This document shows, one piece after another, positions 10,765-22,070 of a stretch of DNA of 64,000 bases. A program made the position numbers and the translations under genes. Under the pieces are notes generated by a model, which had not been told where the DNA came from, made no database searches, and saw nothing but the letters and a program-made list of their open reading frames with translations. The stretch spans positions 28,669,442-28,733,441 of the forward strand of contig OX328112.1 in NCBI GenBank assembly GCA_946811185.2. Direction: 5' to 3'. The DNA comes from Hippopus hippopus. Its lineage: Eukaryota; Mollusca; Bivalvia; Cardiida; Cardiidae. Numbering within the stretch: the first letter of the stretch is position 1; each line of letters starts with the position of its first letter.

Positions 10765-11210
10765 ATAACTCGTTAGCAGATGACAAAACCTCATGCTGGT
10801 CCAAATTGAAAGTATTTGCAGGGACAAATTAAATGGGTCTCAAATAATGGAATCTTTGTTTGGAAGGGTAAAAACACTGTGTGAAAAGGATAAAATTGTA
10901 GGTTACCTGTCTTTTGTTTCTCACACACTTTTCAAAAGCCTCCCTCAAGAATGTTAACCCTTTACCAAACAGTCCCTGGTTTTTACGAACCAGAGGAAGA
11001 AGCCTTCTGAAAACATTGTGGGAAAAGAAGAAATGCTGGTAACCAGCAATTTTCTCCTTTTCCCACAGTGTTTTCTACTCTTCCAAAGTCGAGTTTCCAT
11101 TTTTGAGTCACACTCATGTTGTTGTCTGCAAATGCTTTCAATATGGGCCAGACTAACATTTTGTCGTTTGGTAAAGAGTTAAAACTTGGCATTTTGTGGT
11201 AAAGGGATAA
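10765..11210. mobile_element. TTAA-type MITE (outer copy) carrying a nested MITE of the same family
   Basis: The left end is ATAACTCGTTAGCAG with the family's TCCAAATTGAAAGTATTTGC following. The degenerate central palindrome is at about 10,868-10,925. The right end is recovered only after the inner MITE, as AACTTGGCATTTTGTGGTAA up to about 11,210. Removing the inner insertion plus one TTAA leaves ~221 bases, close to the family length, which supports the nesting. Confidence 0.65.
10954..11182. mobile_element. TTAA-flanked MITE, 229 bp, inserted in another copy
   Basis: TTAACCCTTTACCAAAC at 10,954-10,970 and GTTTGGTAAAGAGTTAA at 11,166-11,182 are clean terminal inverted repeats bounded by TTAA on both sides. 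The central palindrome spans about 11,017-11,080 with GGTAACC at its axis. The adjoining DNA on both sides is the interrupted outer copy, so the two TTAA copies are the target-site duplication. Clean ends suggest this is the younger insertion. Confidence 0.8.
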
Positions 11211-11374
11211 TGAGGTCAATTGGTCATTTGACACACAGAATGTCAAAAAAAACTATAGTGGCCTTTTGCCAACAGTACAGGTCAAGATCAGATTACAGTC
11301 ATTATGCATGCAGTTTGATTTTGTCTACACTAAAATTTTGTTTCAGATATATTGACCACAGAAATCCGAAATCT
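11183..11374. other. Spacer between MITE copies
   Basis: Holds the last ~28 bases of the outer MITE and then unassigned AT-rich DNA. No gene seen. Confidence 0.4.
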
Positions 11375-11600
11375 TTAACCCTTTACCACACAACAAATTT
11401 TAGACTTGTCGAAACTGAAAGCACTTGCAGAAGAAAATTTAAGTATGGCTCAAATCTTAGGAATTGTTTCTGAAAGGTTAGAAAACATTGTGGGAAAAAG
11501 GAGAAATTGCTGGTTACCAGCATTTTCTCCTTTTCCCACAATGTTTTCAAAATGCTAATATCCCAGGGTTGTTAAAACTCAGGAGTGTATGATGAATATC
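11375..11600. mobile_element. TTAA-type MITE copy, ~226 bp
   Basis: The left end TTAACCCTTTACCACAC is well preserved. The central palindrome lies at about 11,484-11,548 (CATTGTGGGAAAAAGGAG... / CTCCTTTTCCCACAATG). The right end has decayed to GTATGATGAATATC but lies at the expected distance. Confidence 0.7.
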
Positions 11601-11939
11601 TTTTTATTTCATGTTTTCATGTTTTCCAGTAGGTTATCGAGAAATATTGGTGAAATTTTTGCAATATTTCATGGTTACGACCAGTGAAAATACCAATTTT
11701 TATATTCTAACTCTTCAATTGAAGGCGGAAACAGTTGTTCCCGCGCTCTAGTTACCTAGGTAAAATGTGTGTGCCTCACAACCAGATGGAAATATGACGT
11801 AATTTACCTTACATTTCTCGCACTTGACGTAATTTTGTAATGCGTTGCGGAGGGGCTATGCCACAGGTAATTACTGAAAAGAACTGTACTGGATGTTGAT
11901 TAAGTTTTCCCCAGAAAGGGTTAAAAGCATAAAATAAAT

Positions 11940-12104
11940 GGAATATATTTGTTTTTTTTTTTACGGTGAAAGATCCAAATTTATTTCGTCTCGTGAACAT
12001 CATCGGTACTATTTTCACTCGTGGCTGTGCCACTCGTGAAAATATTACCGAAAATGTTCACTCGAAATAAATTTTGATCTTTCACCGTAAAAAACAAATA
12101 TCCT
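11940..12104. mobile_element. Long foldback element (~75-bp arms)
   Basis: TTTACGGTGAAAGATC...TTTATTTCG on the left is mirrored by CGAAATAAATTTTGATC...TTTCACCGTAAA on the right. The axis is at about 12,021-12,033, GTGGCTGTGCCAC. Arms are imperfect and contain CTCGTGAA and TGTTCAC blocks. Similar foldbacks with a CACTCGTGGC core are, from memory, common in marine invertebrate DNA. No coding content; the minus-strand frame at 11,809-12,033 merely crosses it. Confidence 0.7.
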
Positions 12105-12254
12105 CTATATATTTCATGATCAAGATAATTGAATATGTTAGCCCTTGTAATGCAAAATAAATGAAATGACCTTATTTGGTGAGTATTAAAGATAAAGCTT
12201 TAGAGATCTTTCCTCAGAATATCTGGAAAAGAAGCAAAGAATGCAGATCCAAGA
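12105..12254. other. Single-copy edge sequence next to the array
   Basis: About 150 bases of AT-rich DNA between the foldback and the first recognisable array monomer. No feature seen; it marks the left boundary of the tandem array. Confidence 0.5.
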
Positions 12255-15200
12255 ACATGAGTATTTGAGAGAAAATGTGGCCTGTAGAGTGTGCACGTGT
12301 TTTTTTCTGAGATTTGATTTAGTGACCTAGTTTTGATCCAACATGGCCCATTTTCAGATTCATTTAAGATATCAAGACAAACATTCTGACCAAGTTTCAA
12401 GATTGATTTAAAAATGTTGCCTGTAGAGTGTACATAAGGGTTGTCAAAGATTAAACCTGGTGGTTTAGTTTTTGATCTGATGTGACCCGTTTTCAAACTT
12501 GTTCAAGCAAAAGTATTGTACCGAAAATGTGGCTTCTAAAGTGTACATAAGGTTTTTTCTAAGGCTTCACCTAATGAGTTTCTTTTTGACCAAACATGAC
12601 CCATTTTTGAACTTGTCCAAGATATTATCCACAAAAGTATTCTGACAAACTTTCATCAGTATTGGACTGAAAATGAGGCCTCTAGAAAGTACACACTGTT
12701 TTTCAAAGATTTGACGATATGACCTAGTTTTTCATACAGCCTGACCTATCTTGTTCCAGATATAATCAGGACAAACATTTTGACAAAAAAATGTGGACTC
12801 TAGAGTGTACCTAAGGCTTTTTCTAAGATTTGATAATTATAGTGACCTTGTTTTTTATCCTACACAACCCATTTTTTGAACTCATCATAGACATCATCAA
12901 TGCAAAGATTCTGAACACAATTCATGAGAAAAGTATTGAAAATGTGGCCTCTAGAGTGTACATCAGGGTTTTCAAAGATTAAACCTGGTGATTTAGTTTT
13001 TGATCTGATGTGACCCATTTTTAAACCTGTTCAAGCAGAAGTATTGTACAGAAAATGTGGCTTCTAGAGTGTACATAAGGTTTTTTCTAAGGCTTCACCT
13101 AATGACTTTCTTTTTGACCAAACATGACCCATTTTTGAACTTGTCCAAGATATTATCCACAAAAATATTCTGACAAACTTTCATCAATATTGGACTGAAA
13201 ATGAGACCTGTAGAGTGTACGCACATTTTTTCAAAGATATGACCTAGTGACCTAGTTTTTCATACAACATGACCCACCTTTATCCTGATATAAGCAAGCC
13301 AAACATTCTGACAGAAAATGTATATCTAAGGCTTTTTCTTAGATTTTATACAGTGACCTTGTTTTTTACCCTTTATGACCCATTTTTTGAACCTATCATA
13401 AACATCATCAAGGCAAAGATTTTGAACACAATTCATGAGAATCATACTGAAAATGTGGCCTCTGGAGTGTAAACAAGGTTTTTCTAAGATTTGACCTATT
13501 GACCTAGTTTTTTGACCTGACATGACCTATTTTCAAAGTCATCTAAGATATCATGAAGACAAAAAATCTGACCAAGTTTCATGAGTTTCAGACAAAGTGT
13601 GGCCTCTAGAGCATGCACAAGGTAAAAATTGACAATGGACGATGCACAATGCACGACACATGATGGATGATGGTCACACAAAAGCTTACCTTGAGCACTA
13701 TGTGCTCAGGTGAGCTAGAAATTCATGAACATGGATTGTATGGATTGAAGGAACGATAAAACCTATACTAGCATTCAGACTAGAGAGCAATGAGGGCTAT
13801 GATGGCCCTTAATTGCTTACCTGAGGCTTTTAACATACATTACCCATTTCCAATAATTTCCGGGATATAATGACAAACATTCTGAGAAACTTTCACTATT
13901 TTTGGACTTCAAATATGGCCTATAGAGTGAGTACAAGCTATTTCTGGAATTTTTCTCCATGACCTACTTTTAAGCTTAACATTGCCTGTTTTTCAAACTT
14001 GTAGAAATTATCCAGACAAACATTCTACTGACCCTTCATGAGTATTTGAGAGAAAATGTGGCCTGTAGAGTGTGCAAAAATTTTTGTCCAAGATTTAATG
14101 TAGTGACCTAGTTTTTGATCCAACATGGCCCATTTTCAAACTCATTTAAGATATCATCAAGAAAAAAATTCTGAGCTTGTTTCAAGAGTGATGTGAAAAT
14201 ATGGCCTCTAGAGTGTACATAAGGGTTGTCAAAGATTAAGCCTGGTGTTTTCGTTTTTGATCTGATGTGACCCGTTTTCAAACTTGTTCAAGCAAAAGTA
14301 TCATACAGAAAATGTGGCTTCTAGAGTGTACTTTAGGTTTTTCTAAGGCTTCACCAAGTGACTTTCTTTTTGACCAAACATAACCCATTTTTAAACTTAT
14401 CCAAGATATTACAAAAATATTCTGAGAAACATTAGTCAGTATTGGACTGAAACTGAGGCTTCTAGAGCTATAGAGGGTTTTTCAAGGATTTGACCTAGTG
14501 ACCTAGTTTTTCACCCTACACGACTCATCTTGTTCCAGATATAATAAAGACAAACATTCTGACAGAAAATGTGGACTCCAGACTGTACCTAAGGCTCTAT
14601 CTAAGATTTGATATTGTGACCTTGTTTTTTACTCTACATGACCCATCTTTTGAACCTATCATAGACATCATCAGGGCAAAGATTCTGACCACAATTCATT
14701 AGAATCATACTGAAAATGTGGCCTCTAGAGTGTAAACAAGGTTTTTCTAAGATTCGACCTGTTGACGTAGTTTTTGACCTGACATGACCTATTTTCAAAG
14801 TAGTGAGATATCATCAAGACAAAAATTCTGACCAAGTTTCATGAGTATCGGACTTAAAAAGGTGGCCTCTAGAGCATGCACAAGGTAAAGGTTGACGACG
14901 CACTATGCACGACACACGATGGACGATGGACACGCAAAAGCTGACCTTGGGCTCTATGTGCTCAGGTGTGCTAAAAAATCATGAACATGCATTGTATGGA
15001 TAGAAGAAATAGTAAGAAAAACTATACTAGCATTCAGACTAGAGGGCCATGATGGCCCTTAAGTCGCTTATCTGAGGCTTTTGAGTATACATCACCAATT
15101 TCCAATATCTTCCAGGATATAATGACGAACATTCTGACAAACTTTTGCTATTATTGGACTTTAAATATGGTCTTTAGAGTGAATATAAACTGTTTTGAAT

Positions 15201-15658
15201 TTTTCTCAGTGACCTACTTTTAAGCTCAACATTGCCTGTTTTTCAAACTCGTAGAAATTATCAAGAGAAACATTTTGACAAAAAATGTGGACTCTAGAGG
15301 GTATCTAAGGCTTTTTCTAAGATTTGATAATTATAGTGACCTAGTTTTTTACCCTACATGACCCATTTTTGAACTCATCAGAGATATCATAAAGGCAAAG
15401 ATTCTGAGCACAATTCATGAGAATCGTACTGAAAATGTGGCCTCTAGAGTGTAAACAAGGTTTTTCTAAGATTCGACCTGTTGACGTAGTTTTTGACCTG
15501 ACATGACCTATTTTCAAAGTCGTGAGATATCATCAAGACAAAAATTCTGACTAGGTGTCATGAGTATCAGACTGAAAATGTGGCCTCTAGAGTGTGCATA
15601 AGGTAAAAGTTGACGATGCACAATGCACAACTCTCAAGAAGGACGATGGACACATAAA
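12255..15658 (+). repeat. Array unit, left-truncated, older variant
   Basis: Begins inside element L (first tetramer) and continues through an M element to the S element ending at the hairpin at 15,659. Hairpins end L at 13,683-13,716 and M at 14,939-14,972. It differs from the later units at many sites (for example GCTGACCTTGGGCTC in the M hairpin), so it looks more diverged, as expected at an array edge. Confidence 0.85.
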
Positions 15659-18600
15659 AGCTCACCCTGAGCACTGTGTGCTCAGGTGAGCGAAAATTTA
15701 ATGAACATGCATTGTATGGATAGAAGAAACAATAATAAAAACTATACTAGCATTCAGACTAGAGGGCCATGAGGGCCGTGATGGCCCTTAAGTCGCTTAC
15801 CTGAGGCTTTTGACCATACATTATCCATTTCCAACAGATTCAGGGATATAATAACGAACATTCTGACAAACTTCACTATTATTGGACTTCAAATATGGCC
15901 TATAGAGTGAATACAAGCTTTTTCTGGAATTTGTCTCGGTGACCTACTTTTAAGCTCAACATTGCCTGTTTTTCAAACTCTTAGAAATTATTGAGACAAA
16001 AATTCTACCAACTTTCATGAGTATTTGAGAGAAAATGTGGCCTGTAGAGTGTGCACGTGTTTTTTTTCTGAGATTTGATTTAGTGACCTAGTTTTGATCC
16101 AACATGGCCCATTTTCAGATTCATTTAAGATATCAAGACAAACATTCTGACCAAGTTTCAAGATTGATTTAAAAATGTTGCCTGTAGAGTGTACATAAGG
16201 GTTGTCAAAGATTAAACCTGGTGGTTTAGTTTTTGATCTGATGTGACCCGTTTTCAAACTTGTTCAAGCAAAAGTATTGTACCGAAAATATGGCTTCTAA
16301 AGTGTACATAAGGTTTTTTCTAAGGCTTCACCTAATGACTTTCTTTTTGACCAAACATGACCCATTTTTGAACTTGTCCAAGATATTATCCACAAAAGTA
16401 TTCTGACAAACTTTCATCAGTATTGGACTGAAAATGAGGCCTCTAGAAAGTACACACTGTTTTTCAAAGATTTGACCAAATGACCTAGTTTTTCATCCAG
16501 CCTGACCCATCTTGTTCCAGATATAATCAGGACAAACATTTTGACAAAAAAATGTGGACTCTAGAGTGTACCTAAGGCTTTTTCTAAGATTTGATAATTA
16601 TAGTGACCTTGTTTTTTATCCTACACGACCCATTTTTTGAACTCATCATAGACATCATCAATGCAAAGATTCTGAACACAATTCATGAGAATTGTATTGA
16701 AAATGTGGCCTCTAGAGTGTACATATGGGTTTTCAAAAATTAAATCTGGTGATTTAGTTTTTGATCTGATGTGACCCGTTTTCAAACTTGTTCAAGCAAA
16801 AGTATTGTACAGAAAATGTGGCTTCTAGAGTGTACATAAGGTTTTTTTTTAAGGCTTCACCTAATGAGTTTCTTTTTGACCAAACATGACCCATTTTTGA
16901 ACTTGTCCAAGATATTATCCACAAAAATATTCTGACAAACTTTCATCAATATTGGACTGAAAATGAGACCTCTAGAGTGTACGCACATTTTTCAAAGATA
17001 TGACCTGGTGACCTAGTTTTTCATACAACATGACCCACCTTTATCCTGATATAAGCAAGCCAAACATTCTGACAGAAAATGTATATCTAAGGCTTTTTCT
17101 TAGATTTTATATAGTGACCTTGTTTTTTACCCTTTATGACCCATTTTTTGAACCTATCATAAACATCATCAAGGCAAAGATTTTGAACATAATTCATGAG
17201 AATCATACTGAAAATGTGGCCTCTGGAGTGTAAACAAGGTTTTTCTAAGATTTGACCTATTGATCTAGTTTTTTGACCTGACATGACCTATTTTCAAAGT
17301 CATCTAAGATATCATGAAGACAAAAAATCTGACCAAGTTTCATGAGTTTCAGACAAAGTGTGGCCTCTAGAGCATGCACAAGGTAAAAATTGACAATGGA
17401 TGAAGAACAATGCACGACACATGATGGATGATGGTCACACAAAAGCTTACCTTGAGCACTATGATGGCCCTTAATTGCTTACCTGAGGCTTTTAACATAC
17501 ATTACCCATTTCCAATAATTTCCGGGATATAATGACAAACATTCTGAGAAACTTTCACTATTTTTGGACTTCAAATACGGCCTATAGAGTGAGTACAAGC
17601 TATTTCTGGAATGTTTCTCCATGACCTACTTTTAAGTTCAACATTGCCTGTTTTTCAAACTTGTAGAAATTATCCAGACAAACATTCTACTGACCCTTCA
17701 TGAGTATTTGAGAGAAAATGTGGCCTGTAGAGTGTGCAAAAATTTTTGTCCAAGATTTAATGTAGTGACCTAGTTTTTGATCCAACATGGCCCATTTTCA
17801 AACTCATTTAAGATATCATCAAGACAAACATTCCGACCTTGTTTCAAGAGTGATGTGAAAATGTGGCCTCTAGAGTGTACATAAGGGTTGTCAAAGATTA
17901 AACCTGGTGTTTTCGTTTTTGATCTGATGTGACCCGTTTTCAAACTTGTTCAAGCAAAAGTATTGTACCGAAAATGTGGCTTCTAGAGTGTACTTTAGGT
18001 TTTTCTAAGGCTTCACCAAGTGACTTTCTTTTTGACCAAACATAACCCATTTTCAAACTTGTCCAAGATATTATCCACAAAAATATTCTGAGAAACATTA
18101 GTCAGTATTGGACTGAAACTGAGGCTTCTAGAGCTATAGACGGTTTTTCAAGGATTTGACCTAGTGACCTAGTTTTTCACCCTACACGACTCATCTTTTT
18201 CCAGATATAATAAAGACAAACATTCTGGCAGAAAATGTGGACTCCAGACTGTACCTAAGGCTCTGTCTAAGATTTGATATTGTGACCTTGTTTTTAACTC
18301 TACATGACCCATCTTTTGAACCTATCATGGACATCATCAGGGCAAAGATTCTGACCACAATTCATTAGAATCATACTGAAAATGTGGCCTCTAGAGTGTA
18401 AACAAGGTTTTTCTAAGATTCGACCTGTTGACGTAGTTTTTGACCTGACATGACCTATTTTCAAAGTAGTGAGATATCAAGACAAAAATTCTGACCAAGT
18501 TTCATGAGTATTGGACTTAAAAAGGTGGCCTCTAGAGCATGCACAAGGTAAAGTTTGACGACGCACTATGCGCGACACACGATGGACGATGTACACGCAA

Positions 18601-20196
18601 AAGCTCACCTTGGGCACTATGTGGTCAGGTGAGGTAAAAAATTATGAACATGCATTGTATGGATAGAAGAAACAATAAGAAAAACTATACTAGCATTCAG
18701 ACTAGAGGGCCATGATGGCCCTTAAGTCGCTTATCTGAGGCTTTTGAGCATACATCACCAATTTCCAATATATTTGAGGATATAATGACGAACATTCTGA
18801 CAAACTTCTGCTATTATTGGACTTTAAATATGGCCTTTAGAGTGAATATAAACTGTTTTGAATTTTTCTCAGTGACCTACTTTTAAGCTCAACATTGCCT
18901 GCTTTTCAAACTCGTAGAAATTACCAAGACAAACATTTTGAGAAAAAATGTGGACTCTAGAGGGTATCTAAGGCTTTTTCTAAGATTTGATATAGTGACC
19001 TAGTTTTTTTACCCTACCTGACCCATTTTTGAACTCATCAGAGATATCATAAAGGCAAAGATTCTGAGCACAATTCATGAGAATCGTACTGAAAATGTGG
19101 CCTCTAGAGTGTAAACAAGGTTTTTCTAAGATTCAACCTATTGACCAAGTTTTTTGAAAGTTGTCTGAGATATCATCAAGACAAAAATTCTGACTAGGTT
19201 TCATGAATATCAGACTGAAAATGTGACATCATCAATGCGAAGATTCTGAACACAATTCATGAGAATAGTATTGAAAATGTGGCCTCTAGAGTGTACATCA
19301 GGGTTTTCAAAGATTAAACCTGGTGATTTAGTTTTTGATTTGATGTGACCCATTTTTGAACCTGTTCAAGCAAAAGTATTGTACAGAAAATGTGGCTTCT
19401 AGAGTGTACATAAGGTTTTTTCTAAGGCTTCACCTAATGACTTTCTTTTTGATCAAACATGACCCATTTTTGAACTTGTCCAAGATATTATCCACAAAAA
19501 TATTCTGACAAACTTTCATCAATATTGGACTGAAAATGAGACCTCTAGAGTGTACGCACATTTTTTCAAAGATATGACCTAGTGACCTAGTTTTTCGTAC
19601 AACATGACCCACCTTTATCCTGATATAAGCAAGCCAAACATTCTGACAGAAAATGTATATCTAAGGCTTTTTCTTAGATTTTATACAGTGACCTTGTTTT
19701 TTACCCTTTATGACCCATTTTTTGAACCTATCATAGACATCATCAAGGCAAAGATTTTGAACATAATTCTAGTGACCTAGTTTTTCACCCTACATGACTC
19801 ATCTTGTTCCAGATATAATAAAGACAAACATTCTGACAGAAAATGTGGACTCCAGACTGTACCTAAGGCTCTGTCTAAGATTTGATTTTGTGACCTTGTT
19901 TTTTACTCTACATGACCCATCTTTTGAACCTATCATAGACATCATCAGGGCAAAGATTCTGACCACAATTCATTAGAATCATACTGAAAATGTGGCCTCT
20001 AGAGTGTAAACAAGGTTTTTCTAAGATTCGACCTGTTGACCTAGTTTTTTCAAAGTTGTCTGAGATATCATTAAGACAAAAATTCTGACTAGGTTTCATG
20101 AGTATCAGACTGAAAATGTGGCCTCTAGAGTGTGCATAAGGTAAAAGTTGACGATGCACAATGCACAACTCTCAAGAAGGACGATGGACACACAAA
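15659..20196 (+). repeat. Rearranged array unit, 4.54 kb, with hybrid junctions
   Basis: This unit is ~0.8 kb longer than the norm. L ends at 17,444 in a truncated hairpin. M ends at 18,602-18,635. S starts normally but at about 19,217 jumps into the middle of an L (ATCATCAATGCGAAGATTCT), at about 19,768 jumps into an M tail (TAGTGACCTAGTTTTTCACC), and at about 20,045 jumps to an S tail before the regular hairpin at 20,197. It records several internal recombination events. Confidence 0.85.
17444..17480 (+). other. Deletion scar at an L/M junction with 5-bp microhomology
   Basis: The hairpin start AGCTTACCTTGAGCA runs directly into CTATGATGGCCCTTAATTGC, skipping the second hairpin arm and the linker. 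In the intact copy the two CTATG sites are at 13,698 and 13,797, so 99 bases are lost and one CTATG remains. Confidence 0.8.
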
Positions 20197-20296
20197 AGCT
20201 CACCTTGAGCACTGTGTGCTCAGGTGAGCTAAAATTTAATGATCATGCATGTATGGATAGAAGAAACAATAATAAAACTATACTAGCATTCAGACT

Positions 20297-22005
20297 AGAG
20301 GGCCATGAGGGCCATGATGGCCCTTAAGTCGCTTACCTGAGGCTTTTGACCATACATTATCCATTTCCAATATATTGAGGTATATAATAATGGACATTCT
20401 GACAAACTTCACTATTATTGGACTTCAAATATGGCCTATAGAGTGAATACAAGCTTTTTCTGGAATTTGTCTCAGTGACCTACTTTAAAGCTCAACATTG
20501 CCTGTTTTTCAAACTCTTAGAAATTATCCAGACAAAAATTCTACTAACTTTCGTGAGTATTTGAGAGAAAATGTGGCCTGTAGAGTGTGCACGTGTTTTT
20601 TTGAGATTTGATTTAGTGACCAAGTTTTGATCCAACATGGCCCATTTTCAAATTCATTTAAGATATCAAGACAAACATTCTGACCAAGTTTCAAGATTGA
20701 TTTAAAAATGTTGCCTGTAGAGTGTACATAAGGGTTGTCAAAGATTAAACCTGGTGATTTAGTTTTTGATCTGATGTGACCCGTTTTCAAACTTGTTCAA
20801 GCAAAAGTATTGTACCGAAAATGTGGCTTTTAAAGTGTACATAAGGTTTTTTCTAAGGCTTCACCTAATGAGTTTCTTTTTGACCAAACATGACCCATTT
20901 TTGAACTTGTCCAAGATATAATCCACAAAAGTATTCTGACAAACTTTCATCAGTATTGGACTGAAAATGAGGCCTCTAGAAAGTACACAGTTTTTCAAAG
21001 ATTTGACCAAATGACCTAGTTTTTCATCTAGCCTGACCTATCTTGTTCCAGATATAATCAGGACAAACATTTTGACAAAAAAATGTGGACTCTAGAGTGT
21101 ACCTAAGGCTTTTTCTAAGATTTGATAATTATAGTGACCTTGTTTTTTTATCCTACACGACCCATTTTTTGAACTCATCATAGACATCAATGCAAAGATT
21201 CTGAACACAATTCATGAGAATAGTATTTAAAAATGGCCTCTAGATTGTACATAAGGGTTGTCAAAGATTAAACCTGGTGATTTAGTTTTTGATCTGATGT
21301 GACCCGTTTTCAAACTTGTTCAAGCAAAAGAATTGTACAGAAAATGTGGCTTCTAAAGTGTACATAAAATTTTTTCTAAGGCTTCACCTAATGAGTTTCT
21401 TTTTGACCAAACATGACCCATTTTTGAACTTGTCCAAGATATTATCCACAAAAATATTCTGACAAACTTTCATGAGTATTGGACTGAAAATGAGACCTCT
21501 AGAGTGTACGCACATTTTTTCAAAGATATGACCTAGTGATCTAGTTTTTCATATAACATGACCCACCTTTATCCTGATATAAGCAAGCCAAACATTCTGA
21601 CAGAAAATGTATATCTAAGGCTTTTTCTTAGATTTTATATAGTGACCTTGTTTTTTACCCTTTATGACCCATCTTTTGAACCTATCATAGACATCATCAA
21701 GGCAAAGATTTTGAACACAATTCATGAGAATCATACTGAAAATGTGGCCTCTGGAGTGTAAACAAGGTTTTTCTAAGATTTGACCTATTGACCTAGTTTT
21801 TTGACCTGACATGACCTGTTTTCAAAGTCATCTAAGATATCATGAAGACAAAAAATCTGACCAAGTTTCATGAGTTTCAGACAAAGTGTGGCCTCTAGAG
21901 CATGCACAAGGTAAAAATGGACAATGGACGATGCACAATGCACGACACATGATGGATGATGGTCACACAAAAGCTTACCTTGAGTACTATGTGCTCAGGT
22001 GAGCT
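20297..22005 (+). mobile_element. Element L of the array (reference copy in U1), 12 monomers
   Basis: The left end is AGGGCCATGATGGCCCTT (8-bp arms around one base), preceded in this class by an extra GGGCCATGA, then GCTTACCTGAGG. Twelve degenerate monomers follow, marked by the TGGCCTNTAGAG block near 20,421, 20,572, 20,710, 20,823, 20,968, 21,087, 21,234, 21,348, 21,490, 21,608, 21,745 and 21,889. Spacings alternate ~115 and ~145. A tetramer repeats (AAACCTGGTGATTTAGTTTT at about 20,747 and 21,269). The right end is the GATGCACAATGCACGACAC stretch and the hairpin AGCTTACCTTGAGTAC/GTGCTCAGGTGAGCT. No coding region; Helitron-like by structure only. Confidence 0.75.
21781..21817 (-). promoter_or_regulatory. 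Cluster of four AGGTCA-type nuclear-receptor half-sites (DR2 + DR4), array-wide
   Basis: On the plus strand TGACCT occurs at 21,781, 21,789, 21,802 and 21,812; that is, AGGTCA on the minus strand, with 2-base spacing for one pair and 4-base spacing for the other. Direct AGGTCA repeats with these spacings are known binding arrangements for nuclear receptors. The same cluster recurs once per unit (for example 13,492-13,528), and partial versions (TGACCTAGTGACCTAG) recur in many monomers. Actual binding is not shown. Confidence 0.3.
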
Positions 22006-22070
22006 AGAAATTCATGAACATGCATTGTATGGATTGAAGGAACGATAAAACCTATACTAGCATTCAGACT

